From contig DASZTS010000111.1 of the NCBI GenBank assembly GCA_035547915.1, forward strand, positions 22,639 through 86,638: DNA of 64,000 nucleotides. The letters run 5' to 3'. Of this stretch, positions 1-7,789 are shown one piece after another. The position numbers were made by a program, and so were the translations under genes. Each line of letters opens with the position of its first letter. Positions within the stretch are counted from its first letter, which is position 1. Origin of the DNA: DASSFG01 sp035547915 (GTDB lineage: Bacteria > Planctomycetota > Planctomycetia > Pirellulales > JAICIG01). The notes under the pieces are model-generated. The model searched no databases. It was not told where the DNA came from and was given only the letters and a program-made list of their open reading frames with translations.

Positions 1-750
1 CCCCATCGCCACCATGCCCATGAAGAAATAGGGCAACAGTTTGCCGAGCAGGAACTCCGCCCGGCTGATCGGCGTGGCCATCAGCCCCTCCATCGTCCCC
101 CGTTCCCACTCGCGCGCCACGACGAGTGCCGTCAGCAACGTGCCGATGAGGCTCATGATGATGGCGATCGAGCCGGGCACCAAGAAGTTCTGACTCCGTA
201 ACTCGGCGTTGAACCAATAGCGCGGCTCGATCGAGATCCTCGCCGCGGGCGTGCGTGCCGCCAGCCCGGTACGTGAAACCGCTTCGTCCGCCAGCCAAGT
301 GGCCCACACGCCTTGGACATAGAAGGAGACGAGGCCGGCCGTGTTGGGCTCGGCGCCGTCGACGATGACCTGGATGGGCGCGGTGCCGCCCTCGCCCAGT
401 CGATCGGCGAAGTCCGACGCCAGCACGACGAGACCCTTGAGCCGTCCGGCCACGAGTTCGTCTTCGAATTGCCGCCGATTCCGGGCGACACGCACACGGA
501 AATAGGGCGAGTTCCGAAAGGCCGTGATCAGACTCTCGGCCTCGGGCGTCGTCTGCTCGACGACCACACCGATATCGACACGCCGCAGGTCGAGCGACAC
601 GCCGTAGCCGAACAGGAACAGCAAGACCAGCGGCAGCAGACCGGCGATTAGATAGCTACTGGGGTCGCGCGCAATCTGCAGCGACTCTTTGCGGACCAGA
701 CCGAGTACTCGGAGGAAGCTGGCCAGGGGCGAGGAAGAGGCTGACGACAA
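1..750 (-). CDS. ABC-2 type transporter permease, C-terminus cut by window edge
   Basis: Inner-membrane permease of an ABC exporter of the YhhJ/YbhR type; only the first ~250 residues are in the window. The reading frame has no ATG, so I take the TTG at 748-750, which gives MSSASSSPLASFLRVLGLVRKE. A first membrane helix lies at about residues 31-50, followed by a large extracytoplasmic domain with the family motif RYWFNAELRSQNFLVPG near 176-192, a second helix at 191-211, and the hallmark REWERGTMEGL near 212. It lies 68 bp downstream of the DUF1552 gene on the same strand and could be cotranscribed. Its ATPase is not in view; the substrate is unknown. Confidence 0.85.
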   Translation of the reverse strand, partial: MSSASSSPLASFLRVLGLVRKESLQIARDPSSYLIAGLLPLVLLFLFGYGVSLDLRRVDIGVVVEQTTPEAESLITAFRNSPYFRVRVARNRRQFEDELVAGRLKGLVVLASDFADRLGEGGTAPIQVIVDGAEPNTAGLVSFYVQGVWATWLADEAVSRTGLAARTPAARISIEPRYWFNAELRSQNFLVPGSIAIIMSLIGTLLTALVVAREWERGTMEGLMATPISRAEFLLGKLLPYFFMGMVAMG

Positions 751-818
751 ACCGCGCCGGCGATTCGGAAAGACGCGACGTACCGATGGGCGGTTCGGCG
801 CCCTCTCTTGTAAAAGGT

Positions 819-2189
819 TCAGTCCGCCAACTCGGCCAAGGTGCCGTTCCCGTCGCCGAGACGGTCGGTGTGGGCGCCGAGGCGGTCGAGCATCGAAAGC
901 CAAAGATTATTGAGCGGTGTCTCGCGCTCATAGCGGATGTGCCGGCCGGGAGCGATCGTGCCTCCGCCGCGGCCCGCGAGCAGGATCGGCAGGTCATCGT
1001 GATTGTGACGATTGCCATCGCCGATCGCGCTACCGTAGGCGATCATCGCGTGATCGAGCAGACTGCCGTCGCCATCCGGCGTGTCCTTGAGCTTCTTCAA
1101 GAAGTACGCCAAGTGCGAGGCATGGAACTGATTGATCTTGCTGATCTTGGCCTGCTTTTCCTGGTCGCCAGCGTGGTGCGAGAGATCGTGGTGACCGTCG
1201 GATACGCCGATGAAGGCATAGCTGCGGTTGCTCCCTTCGTTGGCGTGTACGAAGGTGGCGATGCGCGTCATGTCGGCCTGAAAGGCCAGCGCGAGCAGGT
1301 CGTACATGATGCGGATGTGCTCGGCGTAATCGTCCGGTATGCCGGAGGGCTTGGTGATCTTGGCCGGGCCTTCCTCCGCCGGGCGTTCGCTGCGGGCGAT
1401 GCGCCGCTCCAGCTCGCGCACCGTCGTCAGATATTCATCGAGCTTCCGTTGGTCGTTGGCACCGAGCCGTTTCTTGAGGCTCGATGCGTCTTCGGCCACG
1501 AAATCGAGGACGCTCAGACGATAGCGGTTGCGGCGGGCCTTGGCCTCTTGGGTCTCACCCGGCGGCCCGTCGCTGAAAAGTCGTTCGAACACCAGCCGTG
1601 GGTTGACCTCTTTGGCCACCGGCTGCGACTCGGTCTTCCAGGCGGCATTGTGTGAATAGGCGCAGCTATAGCCCGTGTCGCAGTTTCCCGTTTGGGCGCC
1701 CGCGTCGCAACCCAATTCCAGCGATGGGAACCGCGTGAGCCTGCCCACCTTCTCCGCTGCCACCTGATCGGCCGAGACGCCCGCCTTGATGTCGGCGCCG
1801 TGTGTCTTCTTGGGGTGCGTACCTGTGAGGAACGAGGCCATCGCGCGGGCATGATCGCCGCCGCCGTCGCCGTGCGCCCGGCCACCATCCTGGGCCAGCC
1901 CGGTGAGCACGAGCATGTCGTTCTGGAGTGGAGCAAGATGCTGGAGGATGGGCGGTAGATCGAAACCGGGGCCGACCTTGGTTGGCGTCCAATCCGCCAT
2001 GTGCATGCCGTTGGGGACATAGAGAAACGCGGCGCGGGTCGGCGCGGCGCGGGCGGCCTCGGCCGCTTGCACGCTGCGGGCAAACGGCGAGAACGCCGTG
2101 CCGGGCAACATTGAATCCAAAAGCGGCAGTCCGAGTGCCGTACCAAGACCTTTCAGGGCGGTGCGACGCGAAATGTGCCAGTTGCTCAT
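819..2189 (-). CDS. DUF1552 domain-containing Tat-exported protein
   Basis: A 456-residue member of the planctomycete-rich DUF1552 family, of unknown biochemical role. The N-terminus has a twin-arginine signal, SRRTALKGLGTALGLPLLDS, so it is probably exported folded. The body contains motifs usual for the family (VPNGMHMADWTP, SFLTGTHPKK, DGHHDLSHHAGD, YGSAIGDGNRHNHDDLPILLAG); the overall pattern resembles the alkaline-phosphatase/sulfatase-like fold. It begins at an ATG with a GAGGAA ribosome site about nine bases upstream. It follows the DUF1592 cytochrome gene by 61 bp on the same strand, the standard planctomycete pairing, so the two probably form one exported complex or pathway. Confidence 0.92.
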   Translation of the reverse strand: MSNWHISRRTALKGLGTALGLPLLDSMLPGTAFSPFARSVQAAEAARAAPTRAAFLYVPNGMHMADWTPTKVGPGFDLPPILQHLAPLQNDMLVLTGLAQDGGRAHGDGGGDHARAMASFLTGTHPKKTHGADIKAGVSADQVAAEKVGRLTRFPSLELGCDAGAQTGNCDTGYSCAYSHNAAWKTESQPVAKEVNPRLVFERLFSDGPPGETQEAKARRNRYRLSVLDFVAEDASSLKKRLGANDQRKLDEYLTTVRELERRIARSERPAEEGPAKITKPSGIPDDYAEHIRIMYDLLALAFQADMTRIATFVHANEGSNRSYAFIGVSDGHHDLSHHAGDQEKQAKISKINQFHASHLAYFLKKLKDTPDGDGSLLDHAMIAYGSAIGDGNRHNHDDLPILLAGRGGGTIAPGRHIRYERETPLNNLWLSMLDRLGAHTDRLGDGNGTLAELAD

Positions 2190-2250
2190 CGTTTTCTATT
2201 CCTCGTGCTGCGGCCGTGACTCGCCGATGGTTTCGGCGGTGACGCCGGCG

Positions 2251-4569
2251 CTACTTGCCCCTTCGTTTCTGAAACGGATCACTGGCAACGATGCCATGAA
2301 TCAGCGCACTGAATTTGTAATCGTGCTTTGCCAACCCGACAGCGATGTCGTCGACGGCGCACTGGTCGTACGGCTCGAGTCCGCGGCCCAATGCATAGGT
2401 TAACATCTTTGCGGCCAGGCAACGAACGAAATCGTCCTTTCTCTGCTTCAGAACAGCCTTCAGCTCGCGTGGCCCCTTGAACGAAGCCCCGTCGGGCAAC
2501 GTGCCCGAGGCATCGACCGCAATGGCGCCCTCGCGATCGCGCCAGGCGCCAATGGCGTCAAAATTCTCCAGACCGAACCCGAGCGGATCCATCGGAGCGT
2601 GGCACGAAGCGCACAGCGGGTTTGCGCGATGCTGCTCCATCCGCTGCCGCAACGAAACCGAAGCGTCGACCTTGCCATCATCCTTCAGGTCGCCCGCGTT
2701 GGGTGGCGGAGGGGGAGGCGGCATATCGAGCAACTGCTCCAAGATCCATTTGCCGCGCTTCACAGGGCTGGTACGCGTCGGATTCGAGGTGATGGTCAGC
2801 ACGCTGGCTTGGGTCAAGACCCCGCCGCGATCCGGATCGTTGAGATGCACGCGGCGGAATTCCGGACCGGTCACGTCGCGGATGCCGTAATGCTTGGCGA
2901 GCCGCTCGTTGAGGAACGTGAAGTCAGCATCGATCAGGTCGAGCACGCTCCGGTCTTCGTCGACAATCGCTCCGAAGAACAGCCGCGTCTCTTCGAGCAT
3001 CGCTTCGCGCAGCTCGTCGTTGAACGCGGGGAACCGCATCGGGTCGGGGGCGAGCTGTTTGAGCTTGCGAATCTCCAGCCACTGCGTGACAAAGTTGTCG
3101 ACGAAGGCGCGCGACTTAGGGTCCTTGAGCATCCGCCCGACGTGCTTCCGCAGGTTCTTGCGTAGGCGCCCTAGATAGGCGTCGTGGAAGAGCTCATCGT
3201 CGGGCATGCTGCTCCAGAGAAAATACGACAACCGCGCGGCGAGTTCGTACTCGTTGATCTCGTGGATGCCGTCGGTGTTGGAGCTTTTTTCGTCGGGCTT
3301 GGAATCGTCCTCGACGCGAAACAGGAACTTGGGCGAGACGAGCACGGCCTCGACGGCCAGTTGGATGCCGCGCTCGAAGCTTTCGCCATTGGCGGCCGCG
3401 AGGTCGACGAATTTAACCAGCCGGCCCACTTCGTCGCTGGTCGCCGGCCGCCGAAACGCACGGCTGGCGAACCGGCTGATGATCTTTTCCGCGCACTCGC
3501 GTTCGTGGCCCTTCGTCGGCTGACAATAGAGAATCTTCTTGTGCGACTCCGGCATCTCGGGCGGCGGACCATCCAGCGGCCCCTGCACCTCGAGGTATTC
3601 GATGGCAAGGTTGCGATCGCGCCGTTTTGGGTCTGGATTCTGTGGATCGTAGAAATCGTTGACGAAGGCCAACCCGAAGCGGTGCTTCCCCTTGTTGACC
3701 GTCAACTTGGTCTCATAGAGTTCGGCCGATCCCCATTCGGCGGCCACTTCGGCGACATGGACCTGCTTGTCGTCGAACTTGAAAGCCATTTTGGCCAACT
3801 CGTTGCCCGCCTGGCTGGCCGAGGCGCGGCCTCGCAGGACGTACTGACCGCGGGCTGGCAACTCGACCTCGGTGAACAGCTCGCCGTTCGACGGGAACTG
3901 CCATCCGCCGGCCCCTTCGGCGCCGCCCTGATGCTGCACCTTGCCGGCGAGGAAGGTCTGTTTGGGCGTCTTGTCCGGCGCGTGGACGTAGATCGCCTTG
4001 TCGACGATCTGGTCGGCAGCAGCCAGGTATTTTTCGAGCAGGATCGGCGGCATCGACAGCACGTCGCCGATGTTGTCGAAACCGTACCCCACGTCGTCGA
4101 CCGGGAAATCATCTGCCGGGTGAAAATCGACGCCCACGAGATCGCGGATCGTATTGTTGTATTCGGCCCGGTTCAAGCGGCGAATCGTCACTCGGCCGGG
4201 ATCGCGCCGCAGGCTGCAATCCACTCCGGAAAAGTGCAGATCGATCCAGCCGATGACCGCCTTCAATTCGGCCGCTGTGGGCTGTGCGGCGTCCTTGGGG
4301 GGCATGATACGGCTTTGCAGGTACTTGCGGATTTTGGGCCAGGCGTCGCGCTGGGCATCGGCCGCCGCTAGATCGGGGAACCGATCGAGAGCCAACTTCG
4401 ACTCGGGTTCGGCACCGCCATGGCAGTCGGCGCAATATTTGGCCAGGAACGGTTTGACCTGCTCGCGAAACGCCGTGTCGCTCTTATCCCTCGCCGCGCG
4501 TGCCTGGTCGGCAACCACATGGCCCGCCAGAAAGACTGCGACAACGACGGCGGAAAGGCGGTAAGTCAT
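2251..4569 (-). CDS. DUF1592 domain-containing cytochrome c protein
   Basis: A 772-residue secreted multidomain protein. After a signal peptide (about residues 1-26) comes a planctomycete cytochrome c domain with the haem motif CADCH (Cys46, Cys49, His50) and a likely Met ligand in SRIMPP near residue 90. Then follow, in family order, DUF1587 (~128-190), a carbohydrate-binding-like insert, DUF1595 (~380-440), DUF1592 (~450-580), DUF1588 (~600-700, with CASCHAPMDPLGFGLENFD) and DUF1585 (~710-770). The second CxxCH in DUF1588 may bind another haem. These proteins are proposed to act in extracytoplasmic electron transfer or polymer oxidation; the reaction is not established. First gene of a minus-strand run with DUF1552 and an ABC permease. 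Confidence 0.93.
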   Translation of the reverse strand: MTYRLSAVVVAVFLAGHVVADQARAARDKSDTAFREQVKPFLAKYCADCHGGAEPESKLALDRFPDLAAADAQRDAWPKIRKYLQSRIMPPKDAAQPTAAELKAVIGWIDLHFSGVDCSLRRDPGRVTIRRLNRAEYNNTIRDLVGVDFHPADDFPVDDVGYGFDNIGDVLSMPPILLEKYLAAADQIVDKAIYVHAPDKTPKQTFLAGKVQHQGGAEGAGGWQFPSNGELFTEVELPARGQYVLRGRASASQAGNELAKMAFKFDDKQVHVAEVAAEWGSAELYETKLTVNKGKHRFGLAFVNDFYDPQNPDPKRRDRNLAIEYLEVQGPLDGPPPEMPESHKKILYCQPTKGHERECAEKIISRFASRAFRRPATSDEVGRLVKFVDLAAANGESFERGIQLAVEAVLVSPKFLFRVEDDSKPDEKSSNTDGIHEINEYELAARLSYFLWSSMPDDELFHDAYLGRLRKNLRKHVGRMLKDPKSRAFVDNFVTQWLEIRKLKQLAPDPMRFPAFNDELREAMLEETRLFFGAIVDEDRSVLDLIDADFTFLNERLAKHYGIRDVTGPEFRRVHLNDPDRGGVLTQASVLTITSNPTRTSPVKRGKWILEQLLDMPPPPPPPNAGDLKDDGKVDASVSLRQRMEQHRANPLCASCHAPMDPLGFGLENFDAIGAWRDREGAIAVDASGTLPDGASFKGPRELKAVLKQRKDDFVRCLAAKMLTYALGRGLEPYDQCAVDDIAVGLAKHDYKFSALIHGIVASDPFQKRRGK

Positions 4570-4655
4570 TTCGCGAAGAAGCTTTGCGTCGGTGCGGGCA
4601 AGCGGCGCGGACCGGCCAATCGAACGTCCGCCGCCGTGATCAGGCGAGGCTTTTT

Positions 4656-4661
4656 ATTATA
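4656..4661 (-). promoter_or_regulatory. Candidate -10 element for the DUF1592 operon
   Basis: Read on the minus strand this is a perfect TATAAT, about 87 bases upstream of the DUF1592 start codon, in a short AT-rich patch within otherwise GC-rich DNA. There is no good -35 hexamer at 16-18 bases, so it is only a candidate. Confidence 0.4.
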
Positions 4662-4722
4662 ACCCGGCCGTCGGTCCCTGGTAGTGGGAACAATGCGCAA
4701 CGGGCCTCTCATTTTCAGGATA

Positions 4723-4751
4723 TTGACATGACGATAATTTACATGTAAACT
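4723..4751 (+). promoter_or_regulatory. Sigma70-like promoter of marR
   Basis: A perfect -35 TTGACA (4723-4728) is followed after 17 bases by TAAACT (4746-4751), a 4/6 match to the -10 consensus. It lies 32 bases before the marR start codon, and the MarR-type palindrome at 4733-4754 covers the spacer and the -10, which is the usual layout for autorepression. Confidence 0.7.
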
Positions 4752-4754
4752 ATC
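4733..4754. promoter_or_regulatory. 22-bp palindromic operator of the MarR regulator
   Basis: The core TTTACATGTAAA (4738-4749) is a perfect 12-bp palindrome, and the symmetry extends to 22 bp (GATA to TATC) with one mismatched pair. Its length and AT-rich centre fit MarR dimers. It overlaps the marR -10, so the regulator most likely represses itself. A half-matching copy lies before pirin at 5299-5320. Confidence 0.7.
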
Positions 4755-4783
4755 TAAGCAAGTGAGCGATCGAAAACCGAATC

Positions 4784-5257
4784 ATGACGAACTCGAAGCT
4801 GCAACAAGAACTGAAGAAGAAACGGCCCTTCGACTCGCGCGAGCAGGAGGCGGCCCTGAACATCGTGCGGACCAGCGACCAGTTGCAGATCCGGTTCGCT
4901 CGGCTCGTGCGCCAATACGGGCTGACGACTTCGCAATACAACGTGTTGCGCATTGTGCGGGGAGAGGGAAAGCCGTTGCCGATCCTGGAGATCGCCAGCC
5001 GCACCATTACGGTGGTGCCGGGCATCACAGGGTTGGTCGACCGTTTGGAACAGGCGGGCTTCGTCAACCGTGTGCGCTGTGAGGAGGATCGCCGCGTGAT
5101 TTACGTGGCGCTCACCGAACAGGGTACGAAGACGTTGGCGCTGTTGGACGAACCGCTCGGCGAACTGCACCACGCGCTGCTGGGCAATCTGACGCAGGCC
5201 GAGTTGAAGGAATTGATCCGGCTGCTGGAAAAAGTGCGCGAGACGGCCGCTCAGTAA
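4784..5257 (+). CDS. MarR family transcriptional regulator
   Basis: A 157-residue winged-helix repressor. The dimerisation helices (~25-50) lead into the HTH (~60-90: SQYNVLRIVRGEGKPLPILE, then a recognition helix ending in TGLVDRLEQAGFV) and the wing with the family motif CEEDRRVIYVALTEQG (~105-120). The ATG at 4784 lacks a strong Shine-Dalgarno but agrees with the family N-terminus. Its promoter overlaps a 22-bp palindrome, and a related site precedes the downstream pirin-doxX pair, so the natural targets are its own gene and that pair. I see no cysteine near the N-terminus like those of the redox-sensing subfamilies; the only Cys is at about residue 104. The inducer is unknown. Confidence 0.93.
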   Translation: MTNSKLQQELKKKRPFDSREQEAALNIVRTSDQLQIRFARLVRQYGLTTSQYNVLRIVRGEGKPLPILEIASRTITVVPGITGLVDRLEQAGFVNRVRCEEDRRVIYVALTEQGTKTLALLDEPLGELHHALLGNLTQAELKELIRLLEKVRETAAQ

Positions 5258-5298
5258 GAGAGGGCGGCCGATCGCAACGGCGATCCGTCGTTACATCA

Positions 5299-5320
5299 AA
5301 TAGTTTACATATCAACAATG
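5299..5320. promoter_or_regulatory. Second, degenerate MarR operator before pirin
   Basis: The left half, AATAGTTTACAT, matches 11 of 12 bases of the marR operator read on the other strand (GATAGTTTACAT); the right half is poorly conserved, 16 of 22 overall. It lies 23 bases before the pirin start, where a bound repressor would block transcription or initiation. By eye only. Confidence 0.5.
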
Positions 5321-5343
5321 TTTGTGTGAACCAGGAGGAAGCG

Positions 5344-6042
5344 ATGATCCGTTTGCGAAAAGCGGGCGAGCGGGGCCATTTCAATCATGGCTGGCTCGAC
5401 ACCTACCACACGTTCTCGTTCGGTGATTACTACGATCCGGCCCAGATGGGTTTTCGCTCCCTGCGCGTGATGAACGAAGACCGCGTGCAGCCTGGACGGG
5501 GTTTCGGGATGCACGGCCACCGCGACATGGAAATCGTTACGTACATCCTCGCGGGCGAGCTCGAGCACAAGGACAGCCTGGGAATCTGTTCGATCCTGCG
5601 GGCGGGCGAACTGCAACGCATGACCGCCGGATCGGGCGTGCGGCACAGCGAATTCAACCCGTCGTCGAGCGAGTCCGTCCATCTGTACCAGATCTGGCTG
5701 CTTCCCGAGCGGAAGGGGCTGGAGCCGAGTTACGAACAGGTGGCCATCGATACCGAAAGGAAACGGGGTCGGTTCCACCTGGTGGCCTCACCGACCGGCG
5801 CCGAGGGCGGGCTGACCATCCACCAAGACGCACGGCTCTATCTGGCTTCGCTGCGGCCAGGTGAAGTGGTGTCACACGACATCGAGCCCGGCCGGGCAGC
5901 GTGGGTGCAAGTACTTCGGGGCGATGTGAGTCTGGGGAACGCGCGTCTCGTCGCGGGCGACGCCGCGACCTGCGAGAAAGAAGCCGCGGTGACGGTCAGC
6001 GCCAACGATGAGTCTGAAGTTCTGTTGTTCGACCTGGCATAA
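5344..6042 (+). CDS. Pirin family bicupin protein
   Basis: A 232-residue cytosolic double-cupin of the pirin/YhhW type; relatives are iron-binding and some are quercetin dioxygenases. The N-terminal cupin has the full metal set: His57 and His59 (GMHGHRDME), His101 and Glu103 (VRHSE). An upstream GTG at 5326 is in frame, but AGGAGG at 5333-5338 sits five bases before the ATG at 5344, so I choose the ATG. doxX follows 11 bp later, and a MarR regulator with a matching operator lies upstream, suggesting a response to an electrophile, quinone or oxidant. The substrate cannot be read from the sequence. Confidence 0.92.
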   Translation: MIRLRKAGERGHFNHGWLDTYHTFSFGDYYDPAQMGFRSLRVMNEDRVQPGRGFGMHGHRDMEIVTYILAGELEHKDSLGICSILRAGELQRMTAGSGVRHSEFNPSSSESVHLYQIWLLPERKGLEPSYEQVAIDTERKRGRFHLVASPTGAEGGLTIHQDARLYLASLRPGEVVSHDIEPGRAAWVQVLRGDVSLGNARLVAGDAATCEKEAAVTVSANDESEVLLFDLA

Positions 6043-6053
6043 GGAGATTAACA

Positions 6054-6485
6054 ATGCAAGCGATTCGAGGTTCACTCAGTGTTGTAGGCCGTCTGCTTTT
6101 GTCGACGATCTTCTTGATGTCGGCGGTAGGTAATAAGATTCCCAACTTCGGCAAAGTGGCCGAATACATGGGGTCGGTCGGTATTCCGCAACCGCGTTTC
6201 ATGCTCGTCGGAGCCATCGCCTTTCTGCTCCTCGGCAGCCTGTCGGTGATCCTCGGTTTCGAGGCCCGCCTCGGCGCGGGGCTCCTCTTCGTGTTTCTCG
6301 TATTGGCCACCTACTACTTCCATGCATTTTGGAAGCTGGAAGGGCAGGCCCAGCAAGAGCAGATGGTCCAGTTCATGAAAAACCTGTCGATGATGGGCGC
6401 CATGCTATTCATCATGGCCAACGGCGCCGGACCTGCGAGCATCGATTCGCGAAAGCCGGCGAGAGCACCGGCGCCAGACGCATGA
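6054..6485 (+). CDS. DoxX family membrane protein
   Basis: A 143-residue four-helix inner-membrane protein of the DoxX/SURF4 group. Helices run at about residues 8-28, 43-65, 68-88 and 100-125, and the N-terminal stretch GRLLLSTIFLMSAVGNKIPNF is typical. A good ribosome site (AAGGAG) precedes the ATG, and the gene follows pirin by 11 bp, so the two are surely cotranscribed. DoxX proteins have been linked to thiol/redox homeostasis and quinone reactions. The pairing with pirin and MarR is common in bacteria. Confidence 0.88.
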   Translation: MQAIRGSLSVVGRLLLSTIFLMSAVGNKIPNFGKVAEYMGSVGIPQPRFMLVGAIAFLLLGSLSVILGFEARLGAGLLFVFLVLATYYFHAFWKLEGQAQQEQMVQFMKNLSMMGAMLFIMANGAGPASIDSRKPARAPAPDA

Positions 6486-6495
6486 GGCGAACCGT

Positions 6496-6933
6496 CTAAG
6501 CCACCCTTGCCGCCAACCTGTCAAGTAGTTGCATCACCTCGCCTTCGAGCAGCGGGATCGCTTCTTCCGCAGCGGCGCAGTCGACGTCGTGGACCGTCCA
6601 GAATTCGACACGGTCGATCCAAGTTGGAAACTTGGCTTGGATCAGCGGGCGATGCTCGGCTTCCTTGACGGCCACGATGTGATGCGCGGTCTGCAAATCC
6701 ATCTCGCAGACCGCCAGGGGCAGCCGCTGGTGTGCCGCGGTGGAGATTCCATGCGCCGCCAATCTCCTGACGGTATAACACGATAATGGCCCGACGTTTT
6801 CCTTCACCAGCGCCAGGCCCCTCGATTCGGCCCGCCAGCAAAGACCTCGCTGCTCGGCATGCCAATTGAAGAAGATTTCGGCGAACCGGCTACGATAGTA
6901 GTTGCCGGTGCAGAGGAAGAGGAGGCGGTTCAT
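6496..6933 (-). CDS. Low-molecular-weight protein tyrosine phosphatase-like protein
   Basis: A 145-residue cytosolic protein of the LMW-PTP/arsenate reductase fold. The phosphate loop is at the extreme N-terminus, FLCTGNYYRSR, with nucleophile Cys8 and Arg14 in CX5R spacing. The Asp pair near residue 118 (TVHDVD) takes the place of the usual general-acid DP segment, so the acid loop is atypical. It may act on phosphotyrosine, arsenate or a sugar phosphate; the sequence does not decide. It is convergent with doxX (10-bp gap) and has no obvious operon partner. Confidence 0.82.
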   Translation of the reverse strand: MNRLLFLCTGNYYRSRFAEIFFNWHAEQRGLCWRAESRGLALVKENVGPLSCYTVRRLAAHGISTAAHQRLPLAVCEMDLQTAHHIVAVKEAEHRPLIQAKFPTWIDRVEFWTVHDVDCAAAEEAIPLLEGEVMQLLDRLAARVA

Positions 6934-7118
6934 TTCGTCGTCGGTTGTTGGTGAACGGCGTTAAGACTTTCATCGGAACGAACGAGCAGCGCCCGGACAA
7001 GGGGGGCCTTTGGCCGCTGCCCTCATGGAAGTTCCATTAGGGGGCCAGGAGTTTGGGTGATGGATTGCCGGATCAATCGCTGCCCAGGTGGTAAGATTGG
7101 CCAAAACGAGGATTGCTC

Positions 7119-7295
7119 ATGGCGAAGAAGGGGATCCCACAGACCGGCAAGCGTGTTCGCCCCAAAACGGCAGTGAAGGGAAAGCGTTTTCGCTGTGCCA
7201 AGTGTCGCAAGCGTAGCCCGAAGCCGGTGAAAACACCGGCTCCCTGGTACTGCCCGAAGTGTCTTGAAGAACAACGCGAGTCGGCGACGGAATGA
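7119..7295 (+). CDS. Small zinc-ribbon protein
   Basis: A 58-residue basic protein, MAKKGIPQTGKRVRPKT onward, with two knuckles CAKC and CPKC about 20 residues apart that should bind one zinc. The ATG at 7119 has a GAGGA site six bases upstream and is preferred over an in-frame TTG at 7113. The stop overlaps the start of the next gene (ATGA), so the two are translationally coupled. The basic N-terminus suggests nucleic-acid or ribosome contact; no specific family is recognised. Confidence 0.7.
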   Translation: MAKKGIPQTGKRVRPKTAVKGKRFRCAKCRKRSPKPVKTPAPWYCPKCLEEQRESATE

Positions 7296-7759
7296 AGATT
7301 CTCTTCCTCCACGGTTGGAATTCGGTGCCCGGCGGCGTGAAGCCGACGTACCTCGCTGCGAACGGTCACGAGGTCATCAATCCGGCGCTGCCGAACGAAG
7401 ACTTTGCCGCGGCTGTCCGTGTCGCCCAGGCGGAGTTCGACAAAGGTCTGCCAGACGTCATCGTGGGCTCAAGTCGCGGCGGGGCCGTGGCGATGAACCT
7501 GGTCAGTGGTGACGCACGACTCGTCTTGCTCTGTCCGGCCTGGCGCAAGTACGGTGCGGCCAGGTCGGTAAAACCAGGCACGATCATCCTGCACAGCCGG
7601 GGCGACGACGTCGTTCCGTTCGCCGACAGCGAAGACCTCGTTCGCAATAGCAGGTTGCCTGCATCGACCCTGATCGAAATCGGCCGCGACCACCGCTTGG
7701 CCGACCCCGAACCGCTTGCCGCAATGCAGAGAGCCTGCGACGGGGAGTTTATCGCGTAG
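7292..7759 (+). CDS. Small alpha/beta hydrolase
   Basis: A 155-residue single-domain alpha/beta hydrolase of the short RBBP9/YdeN-like kind. It starts with the strand and oxyanion region FLHGWNSVPGG, has the nucleophile elbow GSSRGG (Ser at about 64), an acid in SRGDDVVPF (~110) and a histidine in IGRDHRLAD (~133), so the triad looks complete. There is no signal peptide, so it is cytosolic. It overlaps the zinc-ribbon gene by four bases. The substrate is unknown. Confidence 0.82.
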   Translation: MKILFLHGWNSVPGGVKPTYLAANGHEVINPALPNEDFAAAVRVAQAEFDKGLPDVIVGSSRGGAVAMNLVSGDARLVLLCPAWRKYGAARSVKPGTIILHSRGDDVVPFADSEDLVRNSRLPASTLIEIGRDHRLADPEPLAAMQRACDGEFIA

Positions 7760-7789
7760 CATGTGCGGCCTTGGCGCACTGCAAATCCG

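Noticed and set aside
3184..4371. Plus-strand open frame opposite the DUF1592 gene
   Set aside because: Shadow frame without motifs; the minus strand carries haem and DUF motifs.
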